In this document: positions 1 through 7,251 of the stretch, piece by piece
Layout: every line of letters starts with the position of its first letter
Numbering within the stretch: the stretch's first letter is position 1
Source of the DNA: Candidatus Izemoplasma sp.
Lineage (GTDB): Bacteria; Bacillota_I; Bacilli_A; Izemoplasmatales; Izemoplasmataceae
NCBI GenBank assembly: GCA_007117555.1
Contig: SKGI01000049.1
Coordinates: 1-11,675 of the forward strand
Length of the DNA: 11,675 nucleotides
Reading direction: 5' to 3'
Made by a program: the position numbers and the translations under genes
Notes under the pieces: model-generated
Databases searched by the model: none
Told to the model about the DNA's origin: nothing
What the model saw: only the letters and a program-made list of their open reading frames with translations

Positions 1-1
1 G

Positions 2-913
2 CCAGCGAATAACTTATCCGTTACGGCAGTATACAGTGTCAATGAGTACACCATTAGTTTTGATTCCAATGGTGGCACGGCGGTTGCACCGATTACACAA
101 GACTTCGAAAGTGTTGTGGTCGAACCCGCTGCACCAACACGGACAGGTTACACCTTTGCTGGTTGGTTTAGCGATGCAGCCTTAACGACACCGTATGTCT
201 TTGATACGATGCCTGCCGAAGATGTCACGTTGTATGCTGCTTGGGATCTTGTAGATTACACCATTAGTTACGATCTTGATGGTGGACTTAATGACCCAGC
301 GAATCCAGTTACATTCAATGTGGAGTCTGCACCATTAACTTTAGCGCCTGCAAGTAAAGAAGGTCACACGTTCCTCCGTTGGGAACTCGATGGTGCGCCA
401 GTGACTGAAGTTGATCCGGCACTCGCCGAAAATATTGTACTGGTTGCAGTATTTGAACTGACTACTTATACCGTGACTTTTGAAGTCAATGGTGGCAGTG
501 CAGTTGATCCACTCTCACTTAACTTTGGTGACCCTGTTGTTGCACCAGCAGACCCAACACGTCTTGGTTACACATTCACAGGTTGGTATGCAGATGCAGC
601 CTTAACGACACCGTATGTCTTTGATACGATGCCTGCTGAAAATGTCACACTTTATGCTGGTTGGGATCCGATTCCAATTACCATTACCTTCATCTTGAAT
701 GGTGGCACAGGACAACTTGGATATACTGACTTTGCCGATGCGATTATTTCAGAAGGCGCTCGTGATACATTCGTCCCAGTACGGGCAGGCTTTACGTTTG
801 CTGGTTGGTATACAACTTCAGACTTCCAAGCTGGAACAGAATATGACTTCTCTATCAACACAACGATGCCACTTGAAGACATTACGCTTTATGCGAAATG
901 GGAAGCCAATTAA
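2..913 (+). CDS. InlB B-repeat (Listeria-Bacteroides repeat) surface/secreted protein, C-terminal part
   Basis: The open frame runs in from the left edge, so the true start and any signal peptide lie outside the window. The 303 visible residues are almost wholly four tandem units of the InlB B-repeat type. Each has an opening YTI-F-NGG strand, a central GYTF-GW core and a closing M-P-x-E-D-V-T-L-Y-A-x-W segment. Such small beta-grasp-like repeats are known from extracellular adhesin-like proteins, where they act as stalks or adhesive modules. The protein stops at KWEAN directly after the last repeat. No LPXTG motif, transmembrane anchor or charged tail is visible, so attachment, if any, must come from the missing N-terminal part. 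A strong terminator follows the stop, so this is the last gene of its unit. The family call is firm; the biological role and ligand cannot be read from this fragment. Confidence 0.9.
   Translation, partial: PANNLSVTAVYSVNEYTISFDSNGGTAVAPITQDFESVVVEPAAPTRTGYTFAGWFSDAALTTPYVFDTMPAEDVTLYAAWDLVDYTISYDLDGGLNDPANPVTFNVESAPLTLAPASKEGHTFLRWELDGAPVTEVDPALAENIVLVAVFELTTYTVTFEVNGGSAVDPLSLNFGDPVVAPADPTRLGYTFTGWYADAALTTPYVFDTMPAENVTLYAGWDPIPITITFILNGGTGQLGYTDFADAIISEGARDTFVPVRAGFTFAGWYTTSDFQAGTEYDFSINTTMPLEDITLYAKWEAN
47..910 (+). repeat. Four tandem B-repeat units (70, 70, 70 and 78 codons)
   Basis: The units lie at 47-256, 257-466, 467-676 and 677-910. The first three are each exactly 210 bp. Units 1 and 3 are close to each other (both carry the AALTTPYVFDTMPAE stretch). 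Unit 2 is divergent: it has RW in place of the usual GW and lacks the TMP-E closing motif. Unit 4 is eight residues longer because of extra residues in the segments before and after the GFTFAGW core. The exact 210-bp spacing supports growth by unit duplication. Confidence 0.9.
173..636 (+). repeat. 44-bp identical direct repeat inside B-repeat units 1 and 3
   Basis: Bases 173-216 and 593-636 are identical over 44 bp, including synonymous positions, and are 420 bp apart, which is exactly two repeat units. The intervening unit 2 does not share the sequence. This indicates a recent duplication of a two-unit block, or gene conversion between alternate units. Confidence 0.9.
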
Positions 914-937
914 TTAGATTTCATGATTTAGATTACC

Positions 938-971
938 AAAAGGCGCAGTTCAATCGAACTGCGTCTTTTTT
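938..971 (+). terminator. Rho-independent terminator after the repeat protein gene
   Basis: Arm 938-951 pairs with 956-969 around a four-base loop (AATC). The core GCGCAGTTC/GAACTGCGT region has one G-T wobble, and the stem runs into a T tract at 966-971. It lies 25 bp after the stop at 911-913. The A-run opposite the T tract could also let it work weakly in the other direction. Confidence 0.9.
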
Positions 972-1244
972 GTCGTCTCTAGACATTAGTAAGCATGTTT
1001 AATAAAAGAGGTTTTAAGCAAAAACCATAGGTCATCTTGTATAAAACGTTTCTTACGAAGCTTAATACACGCACTAAATAAGCGCCATCTGATTAGAAAA
1101 TAGTTTAAAACTAGCACTGAGCCGGTTGATAGATAAACTTGATGATTCATAAAACAAACACATGAAACCTTTTAATTTGGACATATATGCACAAGTTACA
1201 TGGTTAAATAGTAACTAGATTCATATCTATTATCAATCAATACA

Positions 1245-1283
1245 AAAGGCCTAACGCCGATATAGTTAAGGCGTTAGGCCTTT
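1245..1283 (-). terminator. Perfect 14-bp hairpin, probable terminator of the propeller lipoprotein gene
   Basis: Arms 1245-1258 and 1270-1283 (AAAGGCCTAACGCC and its exact complement) enclose an 11-base loop. Read on the minus strand the stem is followed by TTTTG, whereas on the plus strand only TTT then AATTAG follows. I therefore assign it to the minus-strand gene, whose stop lies about 90 bp upstream in its direction. It may act on both strands, since the genes converge here. Confidence 0.7.
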
Positions 1284-1373
1284 AATTAGTTGAAATTCGC
1301 TTAGTGTTTTAAGATGTTTTTCTCTGCAAAGATTCGATAAAGGTTGCAAAGTAGGTATATTTATAAAATACGT

Positions 1374-3287
1374 TTATTCTTCGCGGAAAATGAGAGTGCT
1401 TACCGTTTCGAAGTCTTCGAGTATTTTATGTGATGTAACTGCTTCTCCAGAAACTACGTAGAGATGTTCGCCAATCGTTACAGCGCGATCAACACCAAAG
1501 CGCCAAGCCCCAAAGCCACGGAAGAAATCTTCGTCGGCTTCATATAAGTCAAAGTGGCTTAAGGTCGCAGCGATTTCTATAGGATATTCCCGTTCAGGAT
1601 CGATGCTGAATATCATGTAATCATTTGTTTGATGATAGTTTGAAGAAAACCAGTGATAGCGGTAAATGCTGAAGCCGATAAACTCAAATGGCTTTGAAAC
1701 GAGAATGGCTTTATGATTGTGAAGTGCCTCACCGAATTGCCAACCATGGTCTTTGTTTAACATGACGAGTGGTTTACCCACTTCAACGGGGTTTTCTTCA
1801 TCGCTAATATCATAGAGGGCTAACTTGATGCCATCGACACCAATGCCATCTGATTCATAGCCAATGCCGAGTACTAAATCATCTGTCCAAGGGTGTTGAT
1901 AGGTGCTGAAGCCAGGTATTTCAAGCTCGCCCAGAATCGTTGGGTTATACGGGTCGCTTAAATCAATGACATAAAATGGATCAATCATTTCGAATGTAAC
2001 AACCGTAGCTCGATCCCCCATAAAACGAGCAGAGCGAATGGTTTCACGTGGTTTGCCTAACCCTTCATCAATAAGGCCAACGACCTCAAGAATACGTTTA
2101 CCATCGACGACTTTTCTTTCAAATACATAAAGACGATTGATGACGTCGTCACCCCAACCTTCAGTTGTGAACATGCGGAAATACCCATTATACTCATCCA
2201 TAGAGAACTGGTTTAATACATGACCTTCAAAGCGTCCCGCACCACCATAGCTGACTGAACCATCCTCTTCGATGAGATAAGAAATCAGCTTTCCGTAATG
2301 GTTCCATCTACCAAATGGTGTTTGTTCATATAAGATGGTCGCAAGATAGATGCCACTGCGGCTGACATAGAAGTTGCCCCAGCCGCTGTTCCCTAAGAAA
2401 ATATCATATTCAAGCAATGGGGATGCATCAAGATGAATGTGGCTTATGACAGTAAAAGAACGATAGGGCATACCTGGTAAATACTTGATGTCTGTATATT
2501 CAGGGGTGATGGTTTCATCTCCATGTTTGAAGAAGGGACGTGGGTCAACATCATTATTTTGATAAGGTACGTTATGATTTGAAATGAGATAGAGATGATC
2601 ATCAATCAGTCTTGAAGTCATTAAACTACCACTGATTTCAAACGTTTCACTCAGTTCAAGTGATTCAATATCGTAAAGCTCAATACGTGTCACCATCAAG
2701 CCCCAACCATAGCCAACCCAGGGTCTTATGCCATCAACATCTTCGGCATCACTTTGAGGCGCATCGGGATGTAACTCAGCATAATCGTAATGTGCGCCAA
2801 TGACAATTAAATAGTCATCAGTAATGTAAAGCTCGCTATACCAGCTTCCGTAGGCTCTGTCGAGTTCGTTGACCATTGCGACAGACATTTCACCATTACC
2901 AAGAATATCGATAACATGCAAACGGTTGCCTGCAAGACTGTAAATACGATTCCCATCGGTTTTGATGATGTCGCCTTCATCGATGCCTTCGACTTGGACA
3001 TTCGTCTGCGAGTGTTCATCACCGCCCATGCCAGCATCCTGGCTTTCATCTGGCGCGCCAACTGCGTCATCTTCCATGGCCCCTTCGCGCGTCATCATGA
3101 TATCACCAAATAGACTAAAAATACTGTTGTTTTTATCTGCTTGTAAAAGACGAGTTAATTCTTCTTGATCAGAAACCCGCGCAAGCCCAAAGTCTTCTTG
3201 GTCCATCACAGGTTTTGGTGCAGTACTACAACTTAAAAACACCATCATAACAAGTGCAAATAATGTTGCGGTAAGAAGTCTTTTCAT
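1374..3287 (-). CDS. Secreted beta-propeller domain lipoprotein (PF09826-type)
   Basis: This is a 637-residue exported protein. Residues 1-19 form a signal peptide (MKRLL then a hydrophobic run ending VFLS), with Cys20 as the likely lipidated residue. FLSC is a loose lipobox because Phe stands at -3. Residues 21-94 are a hydrophilic, acidic, Met/Gly/Asp-rich linker. From residue 95 the sequence TNVQVEGIDEGDIIKTDG is the hallmark opening of the secreted beta-propeller family. Repeated Y/L-V-I-D strands follow, with DLSDPYNPTILGELEIPGFSTY near residue 445 and a closing LYVVSG strand near the C-terminus, all typical of this family. The catalytic or binding role of these proteins is not established, and I assign none. 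The start is fixed by AGGAGG eight bases before the ATG. The gene stands alone between a divergent ATPase gene and a convergent repeat-protein gene, and has its own promoter and terminator candidates. Confidence 0.88.
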   Translation of the reverse strand: MKRLLTATLFALVMMVFLSCSTAPKPVMDQEDFGLARVSDQEELTRLLQADKNNSIFSLFGDIMMTREGAMEDDAVGAPDESQDAGMGGDEHSQTNVQVEGIDEGDIIKTDGNRIYSLAGNRLHVIDILGNGEMSVAMVNELDRAYGSWYSELYITDDYLIVIGAHYDYAELHPDAPQSDAEDVDGIRPWVGYGWGLMVTRIELYDIESLELSETFEISGSLMTSRLIDDHLYLISNHNVPYQNNDVDPRPFFKHGDETITPEYTDIKYLPGMPYRSFTVISHIHLDASPLLEYDIFLGNSGWGNFYVSRSGIYLATILYEQTPFGRWNHYGKLISYLIEEDGSVSYGGAGRFEGHVLNQFSMDEYNGYFRMFTTEGWGDDVINRLYVFERKVVDGKRILEVVGLIDEGLGKPRETIRSARFMGDRATVVTFEMIDPFYVIDLSDPYNPTILGELEIPGFSTYQHPWTDDLVLGIGYESDGIGVDGIKLALYDISDEENPVEVGKPLVMLNKDHGWQFGEALHNHKAILVSKPFEFIGFSIYRYHWFSSNYHQTNDYMIFSIDPEREYPIEIAATLSHFDLYEADEDFFRGFGAWRFGVDRAVTIGEHLYVVSGEAVTSHKILEDFETVSTLIFREE

Positions 3288-3295
3288 GGTTTATA

Positions 3296-3301
3296 CCTCC
3301 T
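3296..3301 (-). promoter_or_regulatory. Ribosome binding site of the propeller lipoprotein gene
   Basis: On the minus strand the bases read AGGAGG, eight bases before the ATG at 3287-3285. This confirms the chosen start just ahead of the signal peptide. Confidence 0.85.
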
Positions 3302-3341
3302 ATGGATTATAGCGTTAATCATTTTATCATCTGTCATCTCT

Positions 3342-3369
3342 ATTATAAAATAACTGAATTTAGATGCAA
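3342..3369 (-). promoter_or_regulatory. Candidate sigma-A-type promoter for the propeller lipoprotein gene
   Basis: On the minus strand TTGCAT (3369-3364) is followed after 16 bases by a perfect TATAAT (3347-3342), leaving a leader of about 50 bases before the start codon. A second TATAAT at 3311-3306 lies too close to the ribosome site to be the main -10 element. Motif match only. Confidence 0.45.
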
Positions 3370-3471
3370 GTATTCTTGATGAGATACAAATGTAGACCAC
3401 CGAAGTGCGTTAAATGCGTCATAAAATTCTAAGAAATAAAGATAAAAAAAGCCTTTAATAAAGACTTTTTA

Positions 3472-3491
3472 TAAATAAGGAGGCTTATTTA
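3472..3491. promoter_or_regulatory. 8-bp-arm inverted repeat upstream of the metal ATPase gene
   Basis: TAAATAAG (3472-3479), spacer GAGG, CTTATTTA (3484-3491) is a perfect inverted repeat 83 bp before the ATPase start. Its symmetry and place suit an operator for a metal-responsive repressor, but it does not match the PerR box (TTATAAT-N-ATTATAA) and I cannot name a regulator. The nearby sequence TGCTACTAT at 3533-3541 could be an extended -10, with no good -35. The spacer 3288-3573 otherwise holds only an imperfect A/T hairpin at 3446-3470. Confidence 0.35.
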
Positions 3492-3573
3492 GAAAGATTG
3501 TAACAGCGCCCCTTTTTTCTGCAACCTTGATGTGCTACTATGAGTTAGCCATACTATATGAGGAGGTTGTACG

Positions 3574-5439
3574 ATGGGTCGCACTGTTTGGATTGAAGGC
3601 GCGTTTGCGAGTGTCGCCGCTATTTTAATAATTATTGCCACAGTCATGAGCCGTTTTTTAGAGGATCCTAATGCAACACTATTTATGGTGTTGTATGGTT
3701 CAGCCTTTTTAATTGGTGGCTTTCATAAAGCGCGTGAAGGAATACTCGATACGATAGAAGCTAAAACACTCAATGTAGAAATATTAATGATGATTGCGGC
3801 AATTGCCGCATTTACGATTGGCAATTACTCTGAAGCTGCAATATTAATTATGATTTTTGCCATAAGCGGTGTCATGGAAACCTTCGCGCATGCTCGCAGC
3901 GAAAAAGAACTGACCAACTTACTCAATCTTGCGCCTAGTAAAGCGATTCTTTATGAAGACGGCAAAGAAACTGAAATTACGTTAGATGAGATTTCTGTTG
4001 GCATGTTAGTCATCGTTAAAGCAGGACAGCAAGTGCCTGTAGATGGTGTGATTGAACATGGTACAACCCATATTGATCAAGCGGCCATAACGGGTGAATT
4101 TGTCCCAGCGCATAAAACGATTGGGGACCAGGTGTATGCCGGAGCTCTTAACTTCGATGGTGCGATTGTCGTTCGGGCAATAAAAACTGCAGAAGAATCT
4201 GTGGTGCAAAAAATCATCGCTTTTGTTGAGCAAGCTCGACAAGACCGACCTAAAAGTCACTCTTCTATCAAGCGTTTTGAACGGGTTTATGTGTATGTTG
4301 TCATTGCACTTGCCATCCTTTTTATGACAATCCCACCGCTCATAGGGTGGTTAGACGCAGAAACTGCCTTTTATCGCGGAATCATCGTCTTAGTTGTCGG
4401 TTCTCCGTGTGCGTTAGTTGCCTCGGTTGCCCCGGCGATGCTTGCGGGTTTATCGAATGCCTCTAAATCACGCATTCTCATCAAAGGTGGGTCACACTTT
4501 GAACGCATTCGAAAGATTCGAACAGTCATCTTTGATAAGACCGGTACAGTCACAACGGGTAAACCTAAGGTAGATAACCTTGTTTTTGATGCGAATATGC
4601 CATATCCCGAAGCGATGGTTAAGTCAATTGTCTTAAGTTTAGAAAAAACTTCTAATCATCCACTAGCTCAAGCTTTAGTCCAGGCACTTGAGAAAGATAC
4701 GTTTTATATGGAAATAGAGTCACGAGAAGTATCGGGTACAGGTATGGAAGCGCGCATTGATAAGCATGTTTGGCGTGTGGGGCGTTTTCAAGGTGCAGGG
4801 AATCCCGTGTTGCTTGAACAAATAGATGAAGCGAGACGCTCTGGGGCTTCTATTGTTTCCATCGTTTGTGATGATGCGCTTCTTGGGTATGCCGCGATTA
4901 CCGATACCGTGCGTGAGGGCGTCATCGAGACAGTATCGACCCTTAAAGATCGTGGTCTTCGCACATTAATGATTACAGGCGATCATGAAGCAAGTGCTTC
5001 AGCTGTAGCTGAGCAAATTGGTGTGGATGCCTTTGTTGGAGAATGCTTACCACAAGACAAAACGGCGATTATTATGAAAGAACGCGCTGCAAGGGGTGGT
5101 GTTTTGATGATTGGGGATGGCATCAACGATGCCCCAGCATTGGCTCAAGCCGATGTGGGTATTGCGATGGGCTCGGCTACCGATGTGTCATTAGAGACCT
5201 GCGATATTGTCTTCATTGAAGATGATTTTAAACGGCTAGAGTATGTTTTTGAGTTAGCTAAAAAGATGCATGGAATTATTCGCCAAAATATCATCCTTTC
5301 AATAAGTGTAATTGTTGTTTTATTGCTTGCGAATGTCTTCGGCATGATTCGTTTACCTACTGGCGTGCTAGCCCATGAACTATCAACCATAGTAGTCATT
5401 TTGAACAGTTTAAGAATGCTGATTCGCCGACATCCATAA
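3574..5439 (+). CDS. Heavy-metal P-type ATPase, PIB-4-like (Co/Zn/Fe efflux)
   Basis: This 621-residue membrane pump has the full P-type set: actuator TGE (173-175), phosphorylation motif DKTGT with Asp321, the HP pair of the nucleotide domain (His362-Pro363), TGDHEAS, and the hinge GDGINDAPAL (from 514). Metal specificity sits in the membrane helices. The site usually CPC is SPC here (277-279), and the last helix carries HELST (601-605). SPC plus HE-G-x-T marks the PIB-4 group, which includes Bacillus PfeT/ZosA and CoaT/CtpD, exporters of Co2+, Zn2+ or Fe2+. There is no N-terminal heavy-metal-associated domain or CxxC, as is common in this group, and the length is also typical. Leu603 replaces the usual glycine of HEG[GS]T. 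Hydrophobic segments are visible near 9-28, 34-52, 65-105, 237-260, 264-292, 570-592 and 597-615. GAGGAGG before the ATG sets the start. The exact metal is an inference. Confidence 0.93.
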   Translation: MGRTVWIEGAFASVAAILIIIATVMSRFLEDPNATLFMVLYGSAFLIGGFHKAREGILDTIEAKTLNVEILMMIAAIAAFTIGNYSEAAILIMIFAISGVMETFAHARSEKELTNLLNLAPSKAILYEDGKETEITLDEISVGMLVIVKAGQQVPVDGVIEHGTTHIDQAAITGEFVPAHKTIGDQVYAGALNFDGAIVVRAIKTAEESVVQKIIAFVEQARQDRPKSHSSIKRFERVYVYVVIALAILFMTIPPLIGWLDAETAFYRGIIVLVVGSPCALVASVAPAMLAGLSNASKSRILIKGGSHFERIRKIRTVIFDKTGTVTTGKPKVDNLVFDANMPYPEAMVKSIVLSLEKTSNHPLAQALVQALEKDTFYMEIESREVSGTGMEARIDKHVWRVGRFQGAGNPVLLEQIDEARRSGASIVSIVCDDALLGYAAITDTVREGVIETVSTLKDRGLRTLMITGDHEASASAVAEQIGVDAFVGECLPQDKTAIIMKERAARGGVLMIGDGINDAPALAQADVGIAMGSATDVSLETCDIVFIEDDFKRLEYVFELAKKMHGIIRQNIILSISVIVVLLLANVFGMIRLPTGVLAHELSTIVVILNSLRMLIRRHP

Positions 5440-5462
5440 TGTTCGGCGTCGCATTCTTTTTT
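5412..5462 (+). terminator. Terminator folded over the 3' end of the ATPase gene
   Basis: AAGAATGC (5412-5419) pairs with GCATTCTT (5451-5458). After an internal loop, CGCCGA (5425-5430) pairs with TCGGCG (5443-5448), and CAT/ATG adds three pairs across a bulged T. The apical loop 5434-5438 and the adjoining pairs contain the TAA stop (5437-5439). A six-T tract (5457-5462) closes it. The first arm therefore lies wholly within the final codons of the ATPase gene. Confidence 0.75.
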
Positions 5463-5467
5463 CTTCA

Positions 5468-5476
5468 TGGTACAAT
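5468..5476 (+). promoter_or_regulatory. Candidate extended -10 promoter for mutL-miaA
   Basis: TGGTACAAT (TG-n-TACAAT) begins six bases after the T tract of the preceding terminator and 29 bases before the mutL ATG. There is no recognisable -35, which extended -10 promoters can lack. Its place right after a terminator makes it a sensible start for the mutL-miaA transcript. Confidence 0.4.
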
Positions 5477-5496
5477 AAAGGGGAAAAGGTGATATT

Positions 5497-7251
5497 ATGG
5501 GAAAGATTAGACAACTTGATGAATCACTTGCGAATATGATCGCAGCAGGTGAAGTCGTTGAAAACATGGCGAGTGTTGTGAAAGAGTTGCTTGAGAATGC
5601 GCTCGATGCACAAGCAAAAAACATCAACATTTTTGTGACGCAGTTTGGTCTTAAAGAAATACGTGTTGTCGATGATGGAGAAGGCATGGATGCAGAAGAT
5701 TTACACCTTGCCTTTAAACGACATGCAACGAGTAAGATCCGTGCTCATCATGATTTGCATCACATTATGACACTCGGTTTTCGTGGTGAAGCATTACCAA
5801 GCATTGCCAGTGTCAGCACGTTATCAATCGAATCCTCAACAGGGGAAGCAGCGGGTCGGCGTTTAACGCTTAAAAATGGTTCAATCATCGAAGACCAACC
5901 TGCTCCACCGCGTCGCGGCACGATTATGACGGTTAAAGATTTGTTTTACAATACCCCAGCAAGACTTAAACACTTACGCAGTGAACAACGCGAGTTTGCG
6001 GCTATGGTTGAAACCGTTCAACAGGCAGCTTTAGCACATAGTGATGTCCGATTTAACATGCATCACAATGGGCAATCAGTTTTCCATACGAGCGGCCGAG
6101 GCGATGTGCTTCAAGTACTGCACGCTATTTATGATAAAAAGACCGCTGCACAAATGCGACCCTTTTCGTCAAAAAATGCGTATTTTTCGATTGAAGGCTA
6201 TGCTGGATTACCGACTTTGACGCGGAGTACTCGTAAACATATCACACTTGTTTGTAATCAACGGCCCATCCGAAATATCGTGGTGAGTAGCACGATTCTT
6301 GAAGCGTACAAGTCTTACTTACCCATTCAAAAATTTCCGGTTGTTTACTTACAAATTAAAGCGGATCCTTTATTGATTGATGTGAACATTCACCCACAGA
6401 AGCAAGAAGTCAAGTTAAGTGAAGTGAACAGCTTAAAAAAACTCATTCTCGAGACATTTGCGCAACTGTTTAAGCAGGAACAGCTGATTGCGGATGTTCG
6501 TAAAACACCCGAGCCGCGCTTTGTTCATCCAAGTATGAATTTTAAGACATCTGAGCAGGAGCCCTACATGCACGATACGGATGAAAAAGTTCATGAGCTA
6601 AATCAATCGACCGCATCAACTCAAGTTACAGAACCCCATCAAGAAGAACCAAAAACAACATCACGCCAAAGGCTGCCTGATTTTGAGTATGTTGGCCAAG
6701 CGATCGGGACGTACTTGATTTTTCAAAATGAATCAGGCTTACATCTCATCGACCAACATGCCGCCGCTGAACGGATCCGTTATGAACAATATCGACAAGC
6801 GATGCGCTTGCCTAAACCAGATATTAGAATGTTACTACTACCGTTGCCACTTAGTTTAAGTGCCGATGAGCGTTCAGCCTTAAAAGGTTCAGCCCAATCA
6901 TATCTAAATCAGTTCGGTCTCACGATGGTTGAAGCGTCAGGTCAGTATGCTTTACAAGAAGTGCCTTATTGGTTTCCTGAAGGCCAAGAAGAACATTACG
7001 CAGATCAAGTTATTCGAGCTGTTTTAAAAGGTTTAACACCTAGTAAAGGCGCGCTTTTAGATAAGCTTGCCATCGATTTAGCGTGTAAACATTCGATTAA
7101 GGCGAACCAGCACTTGACTCGAAGCGAAATCGATCGTTTGATTGATGATCTCGATCAAACGGACAATCCTTTTACGTGTCCGCATGGTCGTCCCGTCATC
7201 ATTCGCATCACTACTCAAGAACTTGAACGTTTCTTCAAGCGGGTGATGTAG
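5497..7251 (+). CDS. mutL: DNA mismatch repair protein MutL (endonuclease type)
   Basis: MutL couples mismatch recognition by MutS to strand incision and excision. The N-terminal GHKL ATPase domain shows ENALDA (33-38), DDGEGM (59-64), RHATSK (75-80), GFRGEAL (94-100) and the following GT-V-V-DLFYNTPAR segment. A variable polar linker spans about 330-390. The C-terminal domain carries DQHAAAERIRYE (419-430), which fits DQHA(x)2E(x)4E, plus ACKHS (529-533) and CPHGRP (561-566). Together these are the metal-binding nicking site found in MutL of bacteria without MutH. At 444-449 RMLLLP aligns with the clamp-binding motif Q-x-x-[LI]-x-P but has Arg where Gln is expected. Length 584 is normal. AAAGGTGAT before the ATG supports the start. 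miaA begins on the base after the stop, and mutS is not in the window. Confidence 0.97.
   Translation: MGKIRQLDESLANMIAAGEVVENMASVVKELLENALDAQAKNINIFVTQFGLKEIRVVDDGEGMDAEDLHLAFKRHATSKIRAHHDLHHIMTLGFRGEALPSIASVSTLSIESSTGEAAGRRLTLKNGSIIEDQPAPPRRGTIMTVKDLFYNTPARLKHLRSEQREFAAMVETVQQAALAHSDVRFNMHHNGQSVFHTSGRGDVLQVLHAIYDKKTAAQMRPFSSKNAYFSIEGYAGLPTLTRSTRKHITLVCNQRPIRNIVVSSTILEAYKSYLPIQKFPVVYLQIKADPLLIDVNIHPQKQEVKLSEVNSLKKLILETFAQLFKQEQLIADVRKTPEPRFVHPSMNFKTSEQEPYMHDTDEKVHELNQSTASTQVTEPHQEEPKTTSRQRLPDFEYVGQAIGTYLIFQNESGLHLIDQHAAAERIRYEQYRQAMRLPKPDIRMLLLPLPLSLSADERSALKGSAQSYLNQFGLTMVEASGQYALQEVPYWFPEGQEEHYADQVIRAVLKGLTPSKGALLDKLAIDLACKHSIKANQHLTRSEIDRLIDDLDQTDNPFTCPHGRPVIIRITTQELERFFKRVM

Larger units (their letters stand above)
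914..1373. other. Intergenic region without a convincing gene
   Basis: These 460 bp separate two convergent genes. They contain the terminator at 938-971 and a second hairpin at 1245-1283. Between them (about 972-1244) the sequence is A/T-rich with frequent stops in the frames examined. An 11-codon frame beginning at 994 has no ribosome site. No tRNA-like fold, mobile-element end or repeat array was seen. Confidence 0.6.

Noticed and set aside
994..1029. Short frame of 11 codons beginning ATGTTTAATAAAAG
   Set aside because: It has no ribosome site, no recognisable product and stops after 11 residues. The frames around it contain stops.
3446..3470. A/T-rich hairpin with an 11-bp stem and T-run in the spacer before the ATPase gene
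   Set aside because: It has a C-A mismatch, a three-base loop and almost no G-C pairs, and no gene on the plus strand ends just before it. It is too weak to call a terminator or attenuator.
3480..3502. AAGGAGG at about 3477-3483 as ribosome site of a small leader peptide
   Set aside because: The only nearby start-like codon (TTG at 3499-3501) is followed at once by a stop, so the AGGAGG is part of the inverted repeat rather than a translation signal.
3527..3555. TTGATG-N17-CATACT as promoter of the ATPase gene
   Set aside because: Transcription would begin about on top of the ribosome site at 3560-3566, leaving no usable leader.
5145..5687. Long minus-strand reading frame across the ATPase/mutL junction
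   Set aside because: It runs antisense to two well-supported genes, has low-complexity composition, no family resemblance and no ribosome site. It is a codon-bias shadow.
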